Shown here: positions 1-6,905 of the stretch, piece after piece | Position numbering within the stretch: position 1 is the stretch's first letter | How the letters are laid out: the number at the start of each line of letters is the position of its first letter | Source of the DNA: Planctomycetota bacterium | GTDB lineage: Bacteria; Planctomycetota; Phycisphaerae; UBA1845; PWPN01 | Direction: 5' to 3' | Assembly: GCA_016209665.1 (NCBI GenBank) | Contig: JACQVT010000239.1 | Span: forward strand, 1-15,365 | Length of the DNA: 15,365 nucleotides | Program-made: the position numbers and the translations under genes | The notes under the pieces: model-generated | Told to the model about the DNA's origin: nothing | Seen by the model: only the letters and a program-made list of their open reading frames with translations | Databases searched by the model: none

Positions 1-42
1 ACCCGACACCCATCGGAATGAGAATGCGGAATCACATTCCCT

Positions 43-47
43 GGAGG
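43..47 (+). promoter_or_regulatory. Ribosome binding site of the TMTC-like gene
   Basis: GGAGG, 11 bases before the GTG at 59. It decides the start, because no ATG with a comparable site lies nearby in frame. The seven bases TGGAGGA around it are perfectly complementary to the CU-rich tract of the small RNA candidates at 8533-8547 and 8731-8747. Confidence 0.6.
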
Positions 48-58
48 ATCACCGACCC

Positions 59-2746
59 GTGCCGCACGAGCCGAAGCAAAACGACTCCGCCAGGAACGGA
101 CACCGACCTTCGGATCGTTCGGGACCGGTTGCGCCGCCCCGGTCCACGATTCTTCTGGCCGGTCTGATGATCGCGGTCGCCGGCGTCGTTCTGTTCGCCC
201 ACTGGCCGGCACTTTGGGCCCAGGCGGTCTCATTCGACGACGGCATGTATCTCTTCAACAACTTCCGGGTCCGCCATCCCAGTTGGACGGCCGCCGGACG
301 GTTCCTTCGCGAGATACAAGCCCCCTCCACGGTCAAAGGGTACTACCAACCCCTGGCCATGATCTCTCTCATGCTGGACTGCGCGATGGGCGGCCGTCCC
401 GACAATCTGATGCCCTTTCATCGCACCAGCCTGGTCCTGCACGTCGCGAATACGGTTCTGGTGATCATGCTCCTATACCTACTGTTTCGCCAGCCCTGGG
501 CGGCCGCTCTGGCGGGGCTGCTGTTCGGCGTGCATCCCATGACGGTCGAGCCGATCCCCTGGATCGGCGAACGCAAGACACTGTTGGCCACCTTCTTCGC
601 CCTGTGGTGCCTGATCGTGTACGTGCGATATGCCCGCCGGCCGGACTGGAAGCTGTACGCGACGTGCCTGGTGCTGTACGTGCTGGCCCTGATGTCCAAG
701 CCGACGACCGTTCCCCTGCCGCTGGTGATGCTCGCCCTCGACTTGTGTCCGCTAAACAGACTCGGCCGGCGGTCGGTGCTGGAGAAGCTTCCTTTCCTGG
801 CACTGGCGGGGTGTTCGGCCCTGGTCACGGTCATCTCCCAGCGGCACGTGCAACTGGTCGCGCACAGCGCCATCGGCCTGTGGCCGAGCGTGCTCCTCAT
901 GTCGCACAACGTGGGGTTCTACGTCAGGCACATGATCTGGCCGGTCGCATTGTCTCCCTACTATCCGTTTCCCGAACCCGTCAGCCTGGCAAACGGCCTG
1001 CTCCTGGTCCTGCTTCTGGCCAATCTGTTGATCCTTGGCCTGCTGGTGGTGATCTCTCGGCGGACTCGGGCACCACTCATCGGCTGGTTGTGTTACGTGA
1101 TCCTGTTGTCACCGACGATGCTGAACGTGGCGTACAGCCCCTCCGTCGCCTGGGACAAGTACGCGTACCTGCCGATGGTCGCTCTGCTGCTTCCGCTTGC
1201 GTCGCTTCTGGCATGGCTCTGGGACGGCCGAGCACCTCGAGCCGGCGGTGCCGCCCGGGCCTGCAGCGTGATCGTCGTGCTGGGCCTGGCCGGGATCGAA
1301 TGTGTCGCCACGCGCCGCTATCTGGTCCATTGGCGGGACAGCGAGTCCCTGGCCCGGCGGATGCTGGCCCTCGCCCCCGGCGCAGCCACGCCGCACAGCC
1401 ATCTGGGCCATGCCCTCCTGCTGAACCAGGAGTACACCCAGGCCGAGAAGGAGCTTCGACAGTTCCTCAAGTCGTATCCGCGAGACCCGACATGCCTTAA
1501 CGATCTCGGCGTGGTGATGCTCCGCCAGAGCAGATACGCGGAAGCGGTCCCGTTCTTTCAGCAGGCGCTCGATTGCGATCCGCGGAGCCCGAACGCCTGC
1601 TACAACCTCGCCACCGCCTTCATGATGACCGACCGGCTCGAAGAGGCCCGGGCACTCTATGAGCGCGCGATCGACATCGCTCCCGAATTCGACCTCGCCT
1701 ACGTTGGCCTGGGGGACGTCCTCAAGCGTCTGGGACGAGACGCGGACGCCCTTCGAGCCTACGGGAAGGCATTGGATCTGGACCCTCGCTGCGCGGAGGC
1801 TCACAAGAACATCGGCGACCTGCGGTTCAGGGCCGGTGACACGAACGGTGCCGTCGCCGCCTATCGACGCGCCCTCGAGCTGAAGCCTCGCTACGGCGAC
1901 GCCCACAACAACCTCGCGAACACGCTCGCGGCCCGAGGGAAGCTGGATGATGCCATGCGGGAATACCTTCTGGCCATCGACTGTGACCCGGACCATGCGG
2001 CGGCCCACCGAAACCTGGCTGAGCTGCTGGTCAAGCTGAACCGCAATGCCGAGGCGATTCCCCACTATCGCCAGGCGGCGCGGCTCAGTCCGGCATCGGC
2101 CGTGATCCACAACGATTTCGGCGCCGCCCTGTTCCGCGCCCAGCAGGCCGAGGAGGCAACCCGCGAATTCCAGGAGGCCGCACGACTGGACGAGGAGTAC
2201 ACCCAGCCGCGGTTTAACCTGGGCACACTGCTGTTGAGCCAGGGACGAATGGACGAAGCCGCGGACCTGCTCGAGCAGGTGTTGCGCATCAAACCGGATC
2301 ACGCGGCCGCGCATAACCGGCTGGGGTACGCCCTGGAGAAGATGGGGCAGCTTGATCAGGCCGCGAAGCACTACCGCCAAGCGGCCGAACTGGACCCCAA
2401 GGACGCCACGGCGGCCTGGAATCTGGCCGAGTCGTTGCAGTCGCAAGGCAAGCCGCAGGAGGCGCTGCCGCTGTATCAACGCGTGACTCAACTGCGGCCC
2501 ACGGACGCCAACGCTCACGTTCGCATCGGAGACATCATGATCCTGGAGCATCGCCGCGACGAGGCCGTGAAGGCCTACCGGCAAGCCCTGCAGATCCGGC
2601 CGGATCACGCGGAGGCCCGGGCCCGAATCGAGACACTGACCACACGACCCGCGGACACCCAGCCGGCCGAGACCCAGCCCGCGGAAACCCGACCCGCCTC
2701 AGGTTCGTCGAAGGCCACAGGAATGCTCGATGTGGGGCCGCGATGA
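59..2746 (+). CDS. TMTC-like multi-pass membrane protein with C-terminal TPR array
   Basis: 895 residues from a GTG start, chosen because GGAGG at 43-47 lies 11 bases upstream. Residues about 28-430 are strongly hydrophobic with many membrane segments. They carry the landmarks of TMTC/GT-C-like proteins: an Asp-Asp pair at 60-61 in the first outside loop, YYQPL at 95-99, HP at 159-160 followed by Glu164 and GERK at 170-173, and a KPT motif. From about residue 435 to 865 there are roughly twelve 34-residue TPR units with the usual W/LGxxL-A-P spacing, many ending in LDP or IxP. The tail is a low-complexity repeat of Pro-Ala-Glu-Thr-Gln/Arg. Eukaryotic TMTCs are O-mannosyltransferases using lipid-linked mannose. 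A glycosyltransferase role here is inferred from architecture only. No operon partner is visible, since the next gene is convergent. It could instead be only a membrane-anchored scaffold. Confidence 0.85.
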   Translation: MPHEPKQNDSARNGHRPSDRSGPVAPPRSTILLAGLMIAVAGVVLFAHWPALWAQAVSFDDGMYLFNNFRVRHPSWTAAGRFLREIQAPSTVKGYYQPLAMISLMLDCAMGGRPDNLMPFHRTSLVLHVANTVLVIMLLYLLFRQPWAAALAGLLFGVHPMTVEPIPWIGERKTLLATFFALWCLIVYVRYARRPDWKLYATCLVLYVLALMSKPTTVPLPLVMLALDLCPLNRLGRRSVLEKLPFLALAGCSALVTVISQRHVQLVAHSAIGLWPSVLLMSHNVGFYVRHMIWPVALSPYYPFPEPVSLANGLLLVLLLANLLILGLLVVISRRTRAPLIGWLCYVILLSPTMLNVAYSPSVAWDKYAYLPMVALLLPLASLLAWLWDGRAPRAGGAARACSVIVVLGLAGIECVATRRYLVHWRDSESLARRMLALAPGAATPHSHLGHALLLNQEYTQAEKELRQFLKSYPRDPTCLNDLGVVMLRQSRYAEAVPFFQQALDCDPRSPNACYNLATAFMMTDRLEEARALYERAIDIAPEFDLAYVGLGDVLKRLGRDADALRAYGKALDLDPRCAEAHKNIGDLRFRAGDTNGAVAAYRRALELKPRYGDAHNNLANTLAARGKLDDAMREYLLAIDCDPDHAAAHRNLAELLVKLNRNAEAIPHYRQAARLSPASAVIHNDFGAALFRAQQAEEATREFQEAARLDEEYTQPRFNLGTLLLSQGRMDEAADLLEQVLRIKPDHAAAHNRLGYALEKMGQLDQAAKHYRQAAELDPKDATAAWNLAESLQSQGKPQEALPLYQRVTQLRPTDANAHVRIGDIMILEHRRDEAVKAYRQALQIRPDHAEARARIETLTTRPADTQPAETQPAETRPASGSSKATGMLDVGPR

Positions 2747-2919
2747 CCGTCGATCAATCCGGTGGACCACTCCAGCACCGCGCTGCTCGCGATCCGGTGA
2801 ACCAATCTGCGGTGTCCCGACCGCTTGGTCGGCCGCGCCGGGTCGCGGCTGGGAAGCCTCGTGAATTCGCACCAGCCGGCTTTAGGCTTTTGGGTGACCA
2901 GTGCTCAGCCGAGGTAGCA

Positions 2920-3186
2920 TCAACAACCAAGGATGATCGTGCCGTCGTCAACAAAATGAACGGGGACTTCTTCGTCGCCGAATTGCTTGCGGATGGCCGC
3001 CTTGATCTTTCCGAGGTCCTCGCCGCTGGCCACGACTCTGGCCTTGTGCACCGCCACCCATTGATTAGGGTATTCACAAGCGAGTCGGCCGATACGCGAC
3101 TCGATCCAGCGAAAATCGCGGAGATACTGTCTTGACGGCCGTGGCAGTTTCACGGGCATACACAAGGTCTCCACCGACTCAACCAT
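2920..3186 (-). CDS. Small DUF5678-like protein
   Basis: 88 residues from ATG at 3186, with GAGG four bases upstream (GAGGTAGAATG on the minus strand). The body reads like the DUF5678 family of small soluble proteins: an N-terminal helix, then a YPNQWVAVHKARVVASGEDL segment at about residues 39-58, a charged helix (KIKAAIRKQFG), and a final short beta segment ending in DGTIILG. The YPxxWVAV and VVASGxDL blocks are the family hallmark. The function of the family is unknown. It lies 111 bp downstream of the FGE-like gene on the same strand and may be co-transcribed. It faces the end of the TMTC-like gene convergently. A plus-strand open frame over the same stretch has no recognisable protein character. 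Confidence 0.75.
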   Translation of the reverse strand: MVESVETLCMPVKLPRPSRQYLRDFRWIESRIGRLACEYPNQWVAVHKARVVASGEDLGKIKAAIRKQFGDEEVPVHFVDDGTIILGC

Positions 3187-3297
3187 TCTACCTCATGCAG
3201 ACCGCGGTGTCGAGGCAGCGACTGCACGATGCGATGAGCCGATCTGAGGTACGCAGGTTACCTGGATGGCCGCACCGGCTGGCTGGCGGGAGCCGTG

Positions 3298-4119
3298 TCA
3301 ATACACGTACTCGAACCGCTCGCTCGATGCCAGGCGGAAGCCGAAGTCGGCGAACCGTTTGGTTGGGGCGAGGCTGCTGCGGGCGGCGCAGCGGGAATAC
3401 TTGATGTGGTGTCGCCAGGAGCCGCCGCGGGCGACGCGACGATCGGTCGCCGCCGGTCCTCGCGGGTTGTATCGGGGGCTGGTCGCGTAGTAGTTCGGGG
3501 CATAGTAGTCGGCGCACCACTCGTGGACGTTGTCGGCCATGTGGTAGAGGCCGAAATCGTTCGGCCCCGCCGCCCCGGCACAGCGGACCGGCATGGGTCC
3601 CCCGGTGGGCGGTCCGGCCAGGCCCTCGGCGTACACGCCCTCCAACGGCAGCGCCTCATCACCCCAAGGATAGCCCTGCTGCGCCCGCCCGCCGCGGGCG
3701 GCGTATTCCCGCTGGGCTTCGGTCGGCAGGTGATAGCATTGTCGGGTCTCGGCGCTGAGCCATTGAGCATACGCGACGGCATCCTCCCAACTGACGCCGC
3801 ACACGGGATGCTCCGGGCCGTCGAAACGCGGCTGTTGCCACCCGATCGGCTCGGGATGACCAGTCCAGGCGAGAAACACCGCGTATTCGGCGTTCGTGAC
3901 CGGACAGACCGCGATCGAAAACGCATCGAGCACAACCTCGTGCACCGGCCGCTCGTCCGCCCGTCCTCGCTCGTCGCCGAGCAGGAACGTCCCACCCGGC
4001 AGGGCCCGCATCTCCGGCAGGATCACATCCATCCGGCCGGAAACTGGTTCACCGTGCGCTGGCATGGTGACACGTGTGGGTCTTCGGGCCTCGCGCCATC
4101 GCGGCATTCCCGATGACAC
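3298..4119 (-). CDS. FGE/SUMF1-like domain protein lacking the catalytic cysteines
   Basis: 273 residues if the GTG at 4119 is used. The fold begins near residue 35, so a later start (Met19 or Met30) is equally possible, and none has a convincing ribosome binding site. Family landmarks are the PGGTFLLG opening (41-48), RPVHEV-LDAF with PVTNAEYAVF (58-83), HPVCGVSWEDAVAYAQWLS (104-122), LPTEAQREYAARGG (131-144), the YPWG loop (150-153), NDFGLYHMADNVHEWCADYY (187-206), RGGSW (231-235) and a closing FGFRLA (259-264). True formylglycine-generating enzymes carry two copper-binding cysteines just after RGGS. Here that stretch reads RHHIKYSRC, with His at the first site and the second deleted or replaced. 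The protein is therefore probably not a sulfatase activator despite its neighbour. It may be a binding or scaffold member of the family. No signal peptide is evident. Confidence 0.85.
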   Translation of the reverse strand: MSSGMPRWREARRPTRVTMPAHGEPVSGRMDVILPEMRALPGGTFLLGDERGRADERPVHEVVLDAFSIAVCPVTNAEYAVFLAWTGHPEPIGWQQPRFDGPEHPVCGVSWEDAVAYAQWLSAETRQCYHLPTEAQREYAARGGRAQQGYPWGDEALPLEGVYAEGLAGPPTGGPMPVRCAGAAGPNDFGLYHMADNVHEWCADYYAPNYYATSPRYNPRGPAATDRRVARGGSWRHHIKYSRCAARSSLAPTKRFADFGFRLASSERFEYVY

Positions 4120-4139
4120 GGGAATTCGCGCGTGGACGA

Positions 4140-4272
4140 TCAGAGTAATTCGAGAAGCTGAGCCATTGCCGGTCCGAGATCCCGTCCCATACCCTCGCCG
4201 ACATCGCCCGCCCGCTCACAACCCGCCTGCAGCACCTGTTTCGCCTCCTCCGTCCGCCCCAGCCTCGAAGTC
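4140..4272 (-). pseudogene. C-terminal remnant of a TPR-type small protein
   Basis: In the gap between the sulfatase and FGE-like genes, one minus-strand frame ending in TGA at 4140-4142 reads LGRTEEAKQVLQAGCERAG and ends AMAQLLELL. This is the pattern of the last TPR helix pair and terminal helix of small planctomycete TPR proteins. The frame runs upstream only into the sulfatase gene, where it is out of frame with the sulfatase and gives no protein-like sequence. No start codon or ribosome binding site belongs to it. I read it as a roughly 40-codon gene remnant whose front was lost when the sulfatase gene came to lie here. Chance similarity in a Glu/Ala/Leu-rich stretch cannot be excluded. 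Confidence 0.4.
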
Positions 4273-5883
4273 TCAATCGAGGGGCGGCAGCTTGTCCGCC
4301 ACAGGGTCGCCGGTCTGGTGCATCCAGTCGCGTAGCTGGCGGTCGAGTTTGTGGGCGACCGCACGGTTGGCTGCGTCGGCGGCAACGTTCTTCATCTCGT
4401 CGGGGTCGCGCTTGAGGTCAAACAGCTCGCGGCGGCCCTCGGCGTAGAGGCAGTACTTCCAGTCGGCCGTGCGGATCATGCGGCCCGTGTTGCGGTCGCC
4501 CATGCCGCGCTCGCAGAACGAGGGACGGTCGTCGGGCCCGGCGGCGCCGGTCAGGACCGGCTTGAGGCTGCGACCCTGGACCGATGGCGGGGCGTCGATG
4601 GCCGCGAAGTCCAGGATCGTCGGCATCAGATCGACCGAGTTGCACGCCATGTCGAGCACGCGGCCGGGCGAAATCGACGGCGGGTGGCGCAGCAGCAGCG
4701 GCACGCGGACATCGGCCTCGTAGAAGGCGTGGACGGATTTGCCCATCATGCCGTGGGTACCCTGCATGTCGCCGTGGTCGCTGGTGAAGATGACCAGGGT
4801 GTTGTCGTCCAGGCCGAGGTCGTGGAGCTTCTTGAGGATGCGGCCGACCTGCTCGTCGACCATGCTGACCTGGGCGTAGTAGCAGCGCAACTGCTCGCGG
4901 ATGCCGACCTCGCCCATCTGGGCACCCATGGTGGCGGCCCGGGACGAACGGTAGACGGCGGGCTGGTCCGCGAATGACGGGGGCAACACCATCCTGGCGG
5001 GGTCGTACATGCTGTAGTACGGGTCGGGGGCCACCCACGGGGCGTGCGGCGGCGAGGCGGAGTAGGTGACCATAAAGGGCTTGTCGGCGTGCCGCTCGAT
5101 CCAGGCCATCACCCGGTCGGCTAGCCAGGTGGAAAACTGGGCCGCGAGTGCGACCGCGGACCGCCCGAGCACCTTGACCTCATTGCCCTCGCCATCGGCA
5201 GCGTCGGCGGAGTTCTCGCCGGCGGACCCGCCGCGGACGAGTTCGGCGACGGCCTTGTTCATGAACACGCCCCCGTCACCCCGCACGAAGACCTCGCCTT
5301 CCTTCGGCTCGCGGCTCGCCACGGCGTCGCCCTGGCCGGCGAGCCACTCGCGATAGGCGGCGCGTTCGTCGCCCGCATCGCCCTGCTCCCGGAAGCAGCG
5401 CAGGTTCTGGAAATCGCCGAGGTGCCACTTGCCGAAATAGGCCACCTGGTATCCGCGGTCGGCCAGGACGTTGTGCAGAACGTTGTGTCGGTCGCTCAGC
5501 CCGCTCGCCCGCGGTTCCTGGGCCCGGCGACGGTTGGGGCGGCGACCGTCGGGAGCAACGTTGAACGTGATACCGTGCTTGTGCGGCCACTGACCGGTCC
5601 ACAACGATGCCCGGGTCGGCGAGCAGAACGGTGTGACGCAGGCGGCCTGGGTGAACCGGACCCCCTGCTCGGCCAGGCGATCGAGATGGGGGGTCTTGAC
5701 GATGGGGTTGCCCGACGAGCCCAACACGCTGTAGGTCTGCTGGTCGGTCATCAGGAACAGGATGTTGGGTGGCCGCGAAGGCCGGGTGGCCGGCTGGGCG
5801 CGAACCCCACCCGAGGTCGCGATCAAGCCGAGAATCACAACGGTCCGGGCCGCGATTTGACGGATGCGGGAATACGAAAGCAT
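4273..5883 (-). CDS. Exported Cys-type sulfatase
   Basis: 536 residues from ATG at 5883, preceded by the ribosome binding site AGAGGAG. A signal peptide spans residues 1-29 (Arg-rich start, hydrophobic core VVILGLIATSGG, cleavage after VRA), so the enzyme acts outside the cytoplasm. The sulfatase/alkaline-phosphatase fold is clear: NILFLMTDQQ at 40-49 with metal Asp47, the signature CSPTR at 87-91 followed by TG at 96-97, GKWHLG at 151-156, SPPHAPW at 277-283, and FTSDHGD at 367-372 with metal residues Asp369/His370 and Lys382. Cys87 would be converted to formylglycine, so a real FGE or an anaerobic maturase must exist elsewhere in the genome. The substrate cannot be told from sequence; sulfated polysaccharides are usual in this phylum. 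It follows the amidohydrolase gene after 21 bp, which implies one transcript. Confidence 0.95.
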   Translation of the reverse strand: MLSYSRIRQIAARTVVILGLIATSGGVRAQPATRPSRPPNILFLMTDQQTYSVLGSSGNPIVKTPHLDRLAEQGVRFTQAACVTPFCSPTRASLWTGQWPHKHGITFNVAPDGRRPNRRRAQEPRASGLSDRHNVLHNVLADRGYQVAYFGKWHLGDFQNLRCFREQGDAGDERAAYREWLAGQGDAVASREPKEGEVFVRGDGGVFMNKAVAELVRGGSAGENSADAADGEGNEVKVLGRSAVALAAQFSTWLADRVMAWIERHADKPFMVTYSASPPHAPWVAPDPYYSMYDPARMVLPPSFADQPAVYRSSRAATMGAQMGEVGIREQLRCYYAQVSMVDEQVGRILKKLHDLGLDDNTLVIFTSDHGDMQGTHGMMGKSVHAFYEADVRVPLLLRHPPSISPGRVLDMACNSVDLMPTILDFAAIDAPPSVQGRSLKPVLTGAAGPDDRPSFCERGMGDRNTGRMIRTADWKYCLYAEGRRELFDLKRDPDEMKNVAADAANRAVAHKLDRQLRDWMHQTGDPVADKLPPLD

Positions 5884-5904
5884 GACTTTCTCCTCTGCGG
5901 TGCC

Positions 5905-6810
5905 TCAATCGTCCGTCTGGACGACGGTGGTCTCGGGCTCGCGGACGACGGGGATGTCGTCCATGTCGATGCCGAGCAGCTTGAGCGAATCGCGCTCGAC
6001 GATGCGGCGAAGCTGCTCACGAGGGATGGTCGGCAGGTTCGTACCGTGACAGAACTGGTTGATGCTGTAGAGGGCCTCGATGGACTCGGCGGCCGTCGAA
6101 TACGGGAAGTTGCTGCCGAACAGCAGCGCGTCCATCACGCCCGCCTGCGATGCGAGAACCAGGGCGTTGTAGGCGTGCCAGGGCTGCTGGACGATGCCGC
6201 TCACGTCGGCGAAGACGTTCTCATGCTTGCCGAGCAGCGCGATGGTCTCGTGCGTCCAGGGGTAGCCGAACTGCGTGACCACCATCTTGAGGTCGGGAAA
6301 CTCGCGGGCGACCTCGTCGAGCAGGTACGGCCGGGCGAACTCCATCTTGCTGGCGCTGGACGCGCGGACGTCCTGATGGAACAGAACGGGCATCCGCAGC
6401 CGCTGAATCTCGGTGTAGACGCGCATGGCGGCCGAGCAGACGGGGTGGAAATCCTGAGCCGCCGGCCAAATCGACACGCCCTTGAGCCCCATCTCGCAGG
6501 CCCGGCGCAGCTCGTCGATGGCTTCATGCGGCCGCGACGGGTCCACGCTGGCGAAGCCGATCAGCCGGCCGGGATGCCGCTTGACGTAGCGGGCGACATA
6601 CTCGTTGGGGATATGGGCGTCGAGGTAGTGGCTTTGGAACGCCAACACGAACGTCTTGTCCACGGGCTTGGCGGCGGCCAAGTGCGTCTCGGGGTTGGCC
6701 TTGCGGAGCACCAGCGGGGCGCCCCCACGGACCTGGGTGTTCCACAGGCCGGTACCGCGGCCCAGTTGCTCGACCGATTCCCAGATGTGCGTGTGACAAT
6801 CGATAATCAT
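5905..6810 (-). CDS. Amidohydrolase-2 family protein with altered metal site
   Basis: 301 residues from ATG at 6808-6810. The protein has the TIM-barrel layout of the amidohydrolase-2 family (ACMSD and related decarboxylases/hydrolases). HxH is present at residues 6-8 (DCHTH) and the barrel histidine His145 in MPVLFHQD. The next expected histidine (usually HxG before Pro-Trp) is Gln180 in VVTQFGYPW, and the last metal ligand, normally Asp in GSDFP, is Asn234 in GSNFPYS. Both changes were checked at codon level (CAG and AAC). The C-terminus matches relatives ending in RDSLKLLGI. Activity may be altered or lost. No signal peptide, so cytoplasmic. It is the first gene of the leftward operon with the sulfatase. 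The ribosome binding site is weak. Confidence 0.85.
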   Translation of the reverse strand: MIIDCHTHIWESVEQLGRGTGLWNTQVRGGAPLVLRKANPETHLAAAKPVDKTFVLAFQSHYLDAHIPNEYVARYVKRHPGRLIGFASVDPSRPHEAIDELRRACEMGLKGVSIWPAAQDFHPVCSAAMRVYTEIQRLRMPVLFHQDVRASSASKMEFARPYLLDEVAREFPDLKMVVTQFGYPWTHETIALLGKHENVFADVSGIVQQPWHAYNALVLASQAGVMDALLFGSNFPYSTAAESIEALYSINQFCHGTNLPTIPREQLRRIVERDSLKLLGIDMDDIPVVREPETTVVQTDD

Positions 6811-6858
6811 TGTGACAGGCTCGGTCCGTCAAGCCGATACGTGCGGCGTCAGGGCTAA

Positions 6859-6887
6859 CTTATACCGGTTTTGCGGCGGGCGGTCAA
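6859..6887 (-). promoter_or_regulatory. Promoter of the amidohydrolase-sulfatase operon
   Basis: Read on the minus strand: -35 TTGACC (6887-6882), a 17-base spacer, -10 TATAAG (6864-6859). Each box matches five of six bases of the housekeeping sigma consensus. Transcription would start near 6852, giving a leader of about 42 bases before the amidohydrolase ATG. It is the best promoter match I saw in the window. Confidence 0.7.
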
Positions 6888-6898
6888 TGATTTAGAAT
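6871..6898 (+). promoter_or_regulatory. Putative pyruvate kinase promoter, overlapping the divergent one
   Basis: TTGCGG (6871-6876), a 16-base spacer and TAGAAT (6893-6898). The -10 box matches five of six, the -35 box three of six. Transcription would start at about 6905-6906, on or beside the pyk ATG, so the mRNA would be leaderless. The absence of a Shine-Dalgarno sequence before the ATG agrees with this. The two opposing promoters share 6871-6887. Confidence 0.45.
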
Positions 6899-6905
6899 CC
6901 CGGCC

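Noticed and set aside
1109..2608. 499-codon open frame antisense to the TMTC-like gene
   Set aside because: Composition follows the opposite strand's codon pattern (Arg/Gln/Val/Gly-rich, no domain). The sense frame has clear TPR repeats.
2743..3135. 130-codon plus-strand frame overlapping the TMTC-like stop as ATGA
   Set aside because: The overlap suggested coupling, but there is no ribosome binding site or domain, and the opposite strand encodes a recognisable DUF5678-like protein with a good site.
5422..6858. 478-codon plus-strand frame over the sulfatase and amidohydrolase
   Set aside because: It is antisense to two confidently identified enzymes and reads as low-information Val/Asp/Gly/His sequence.
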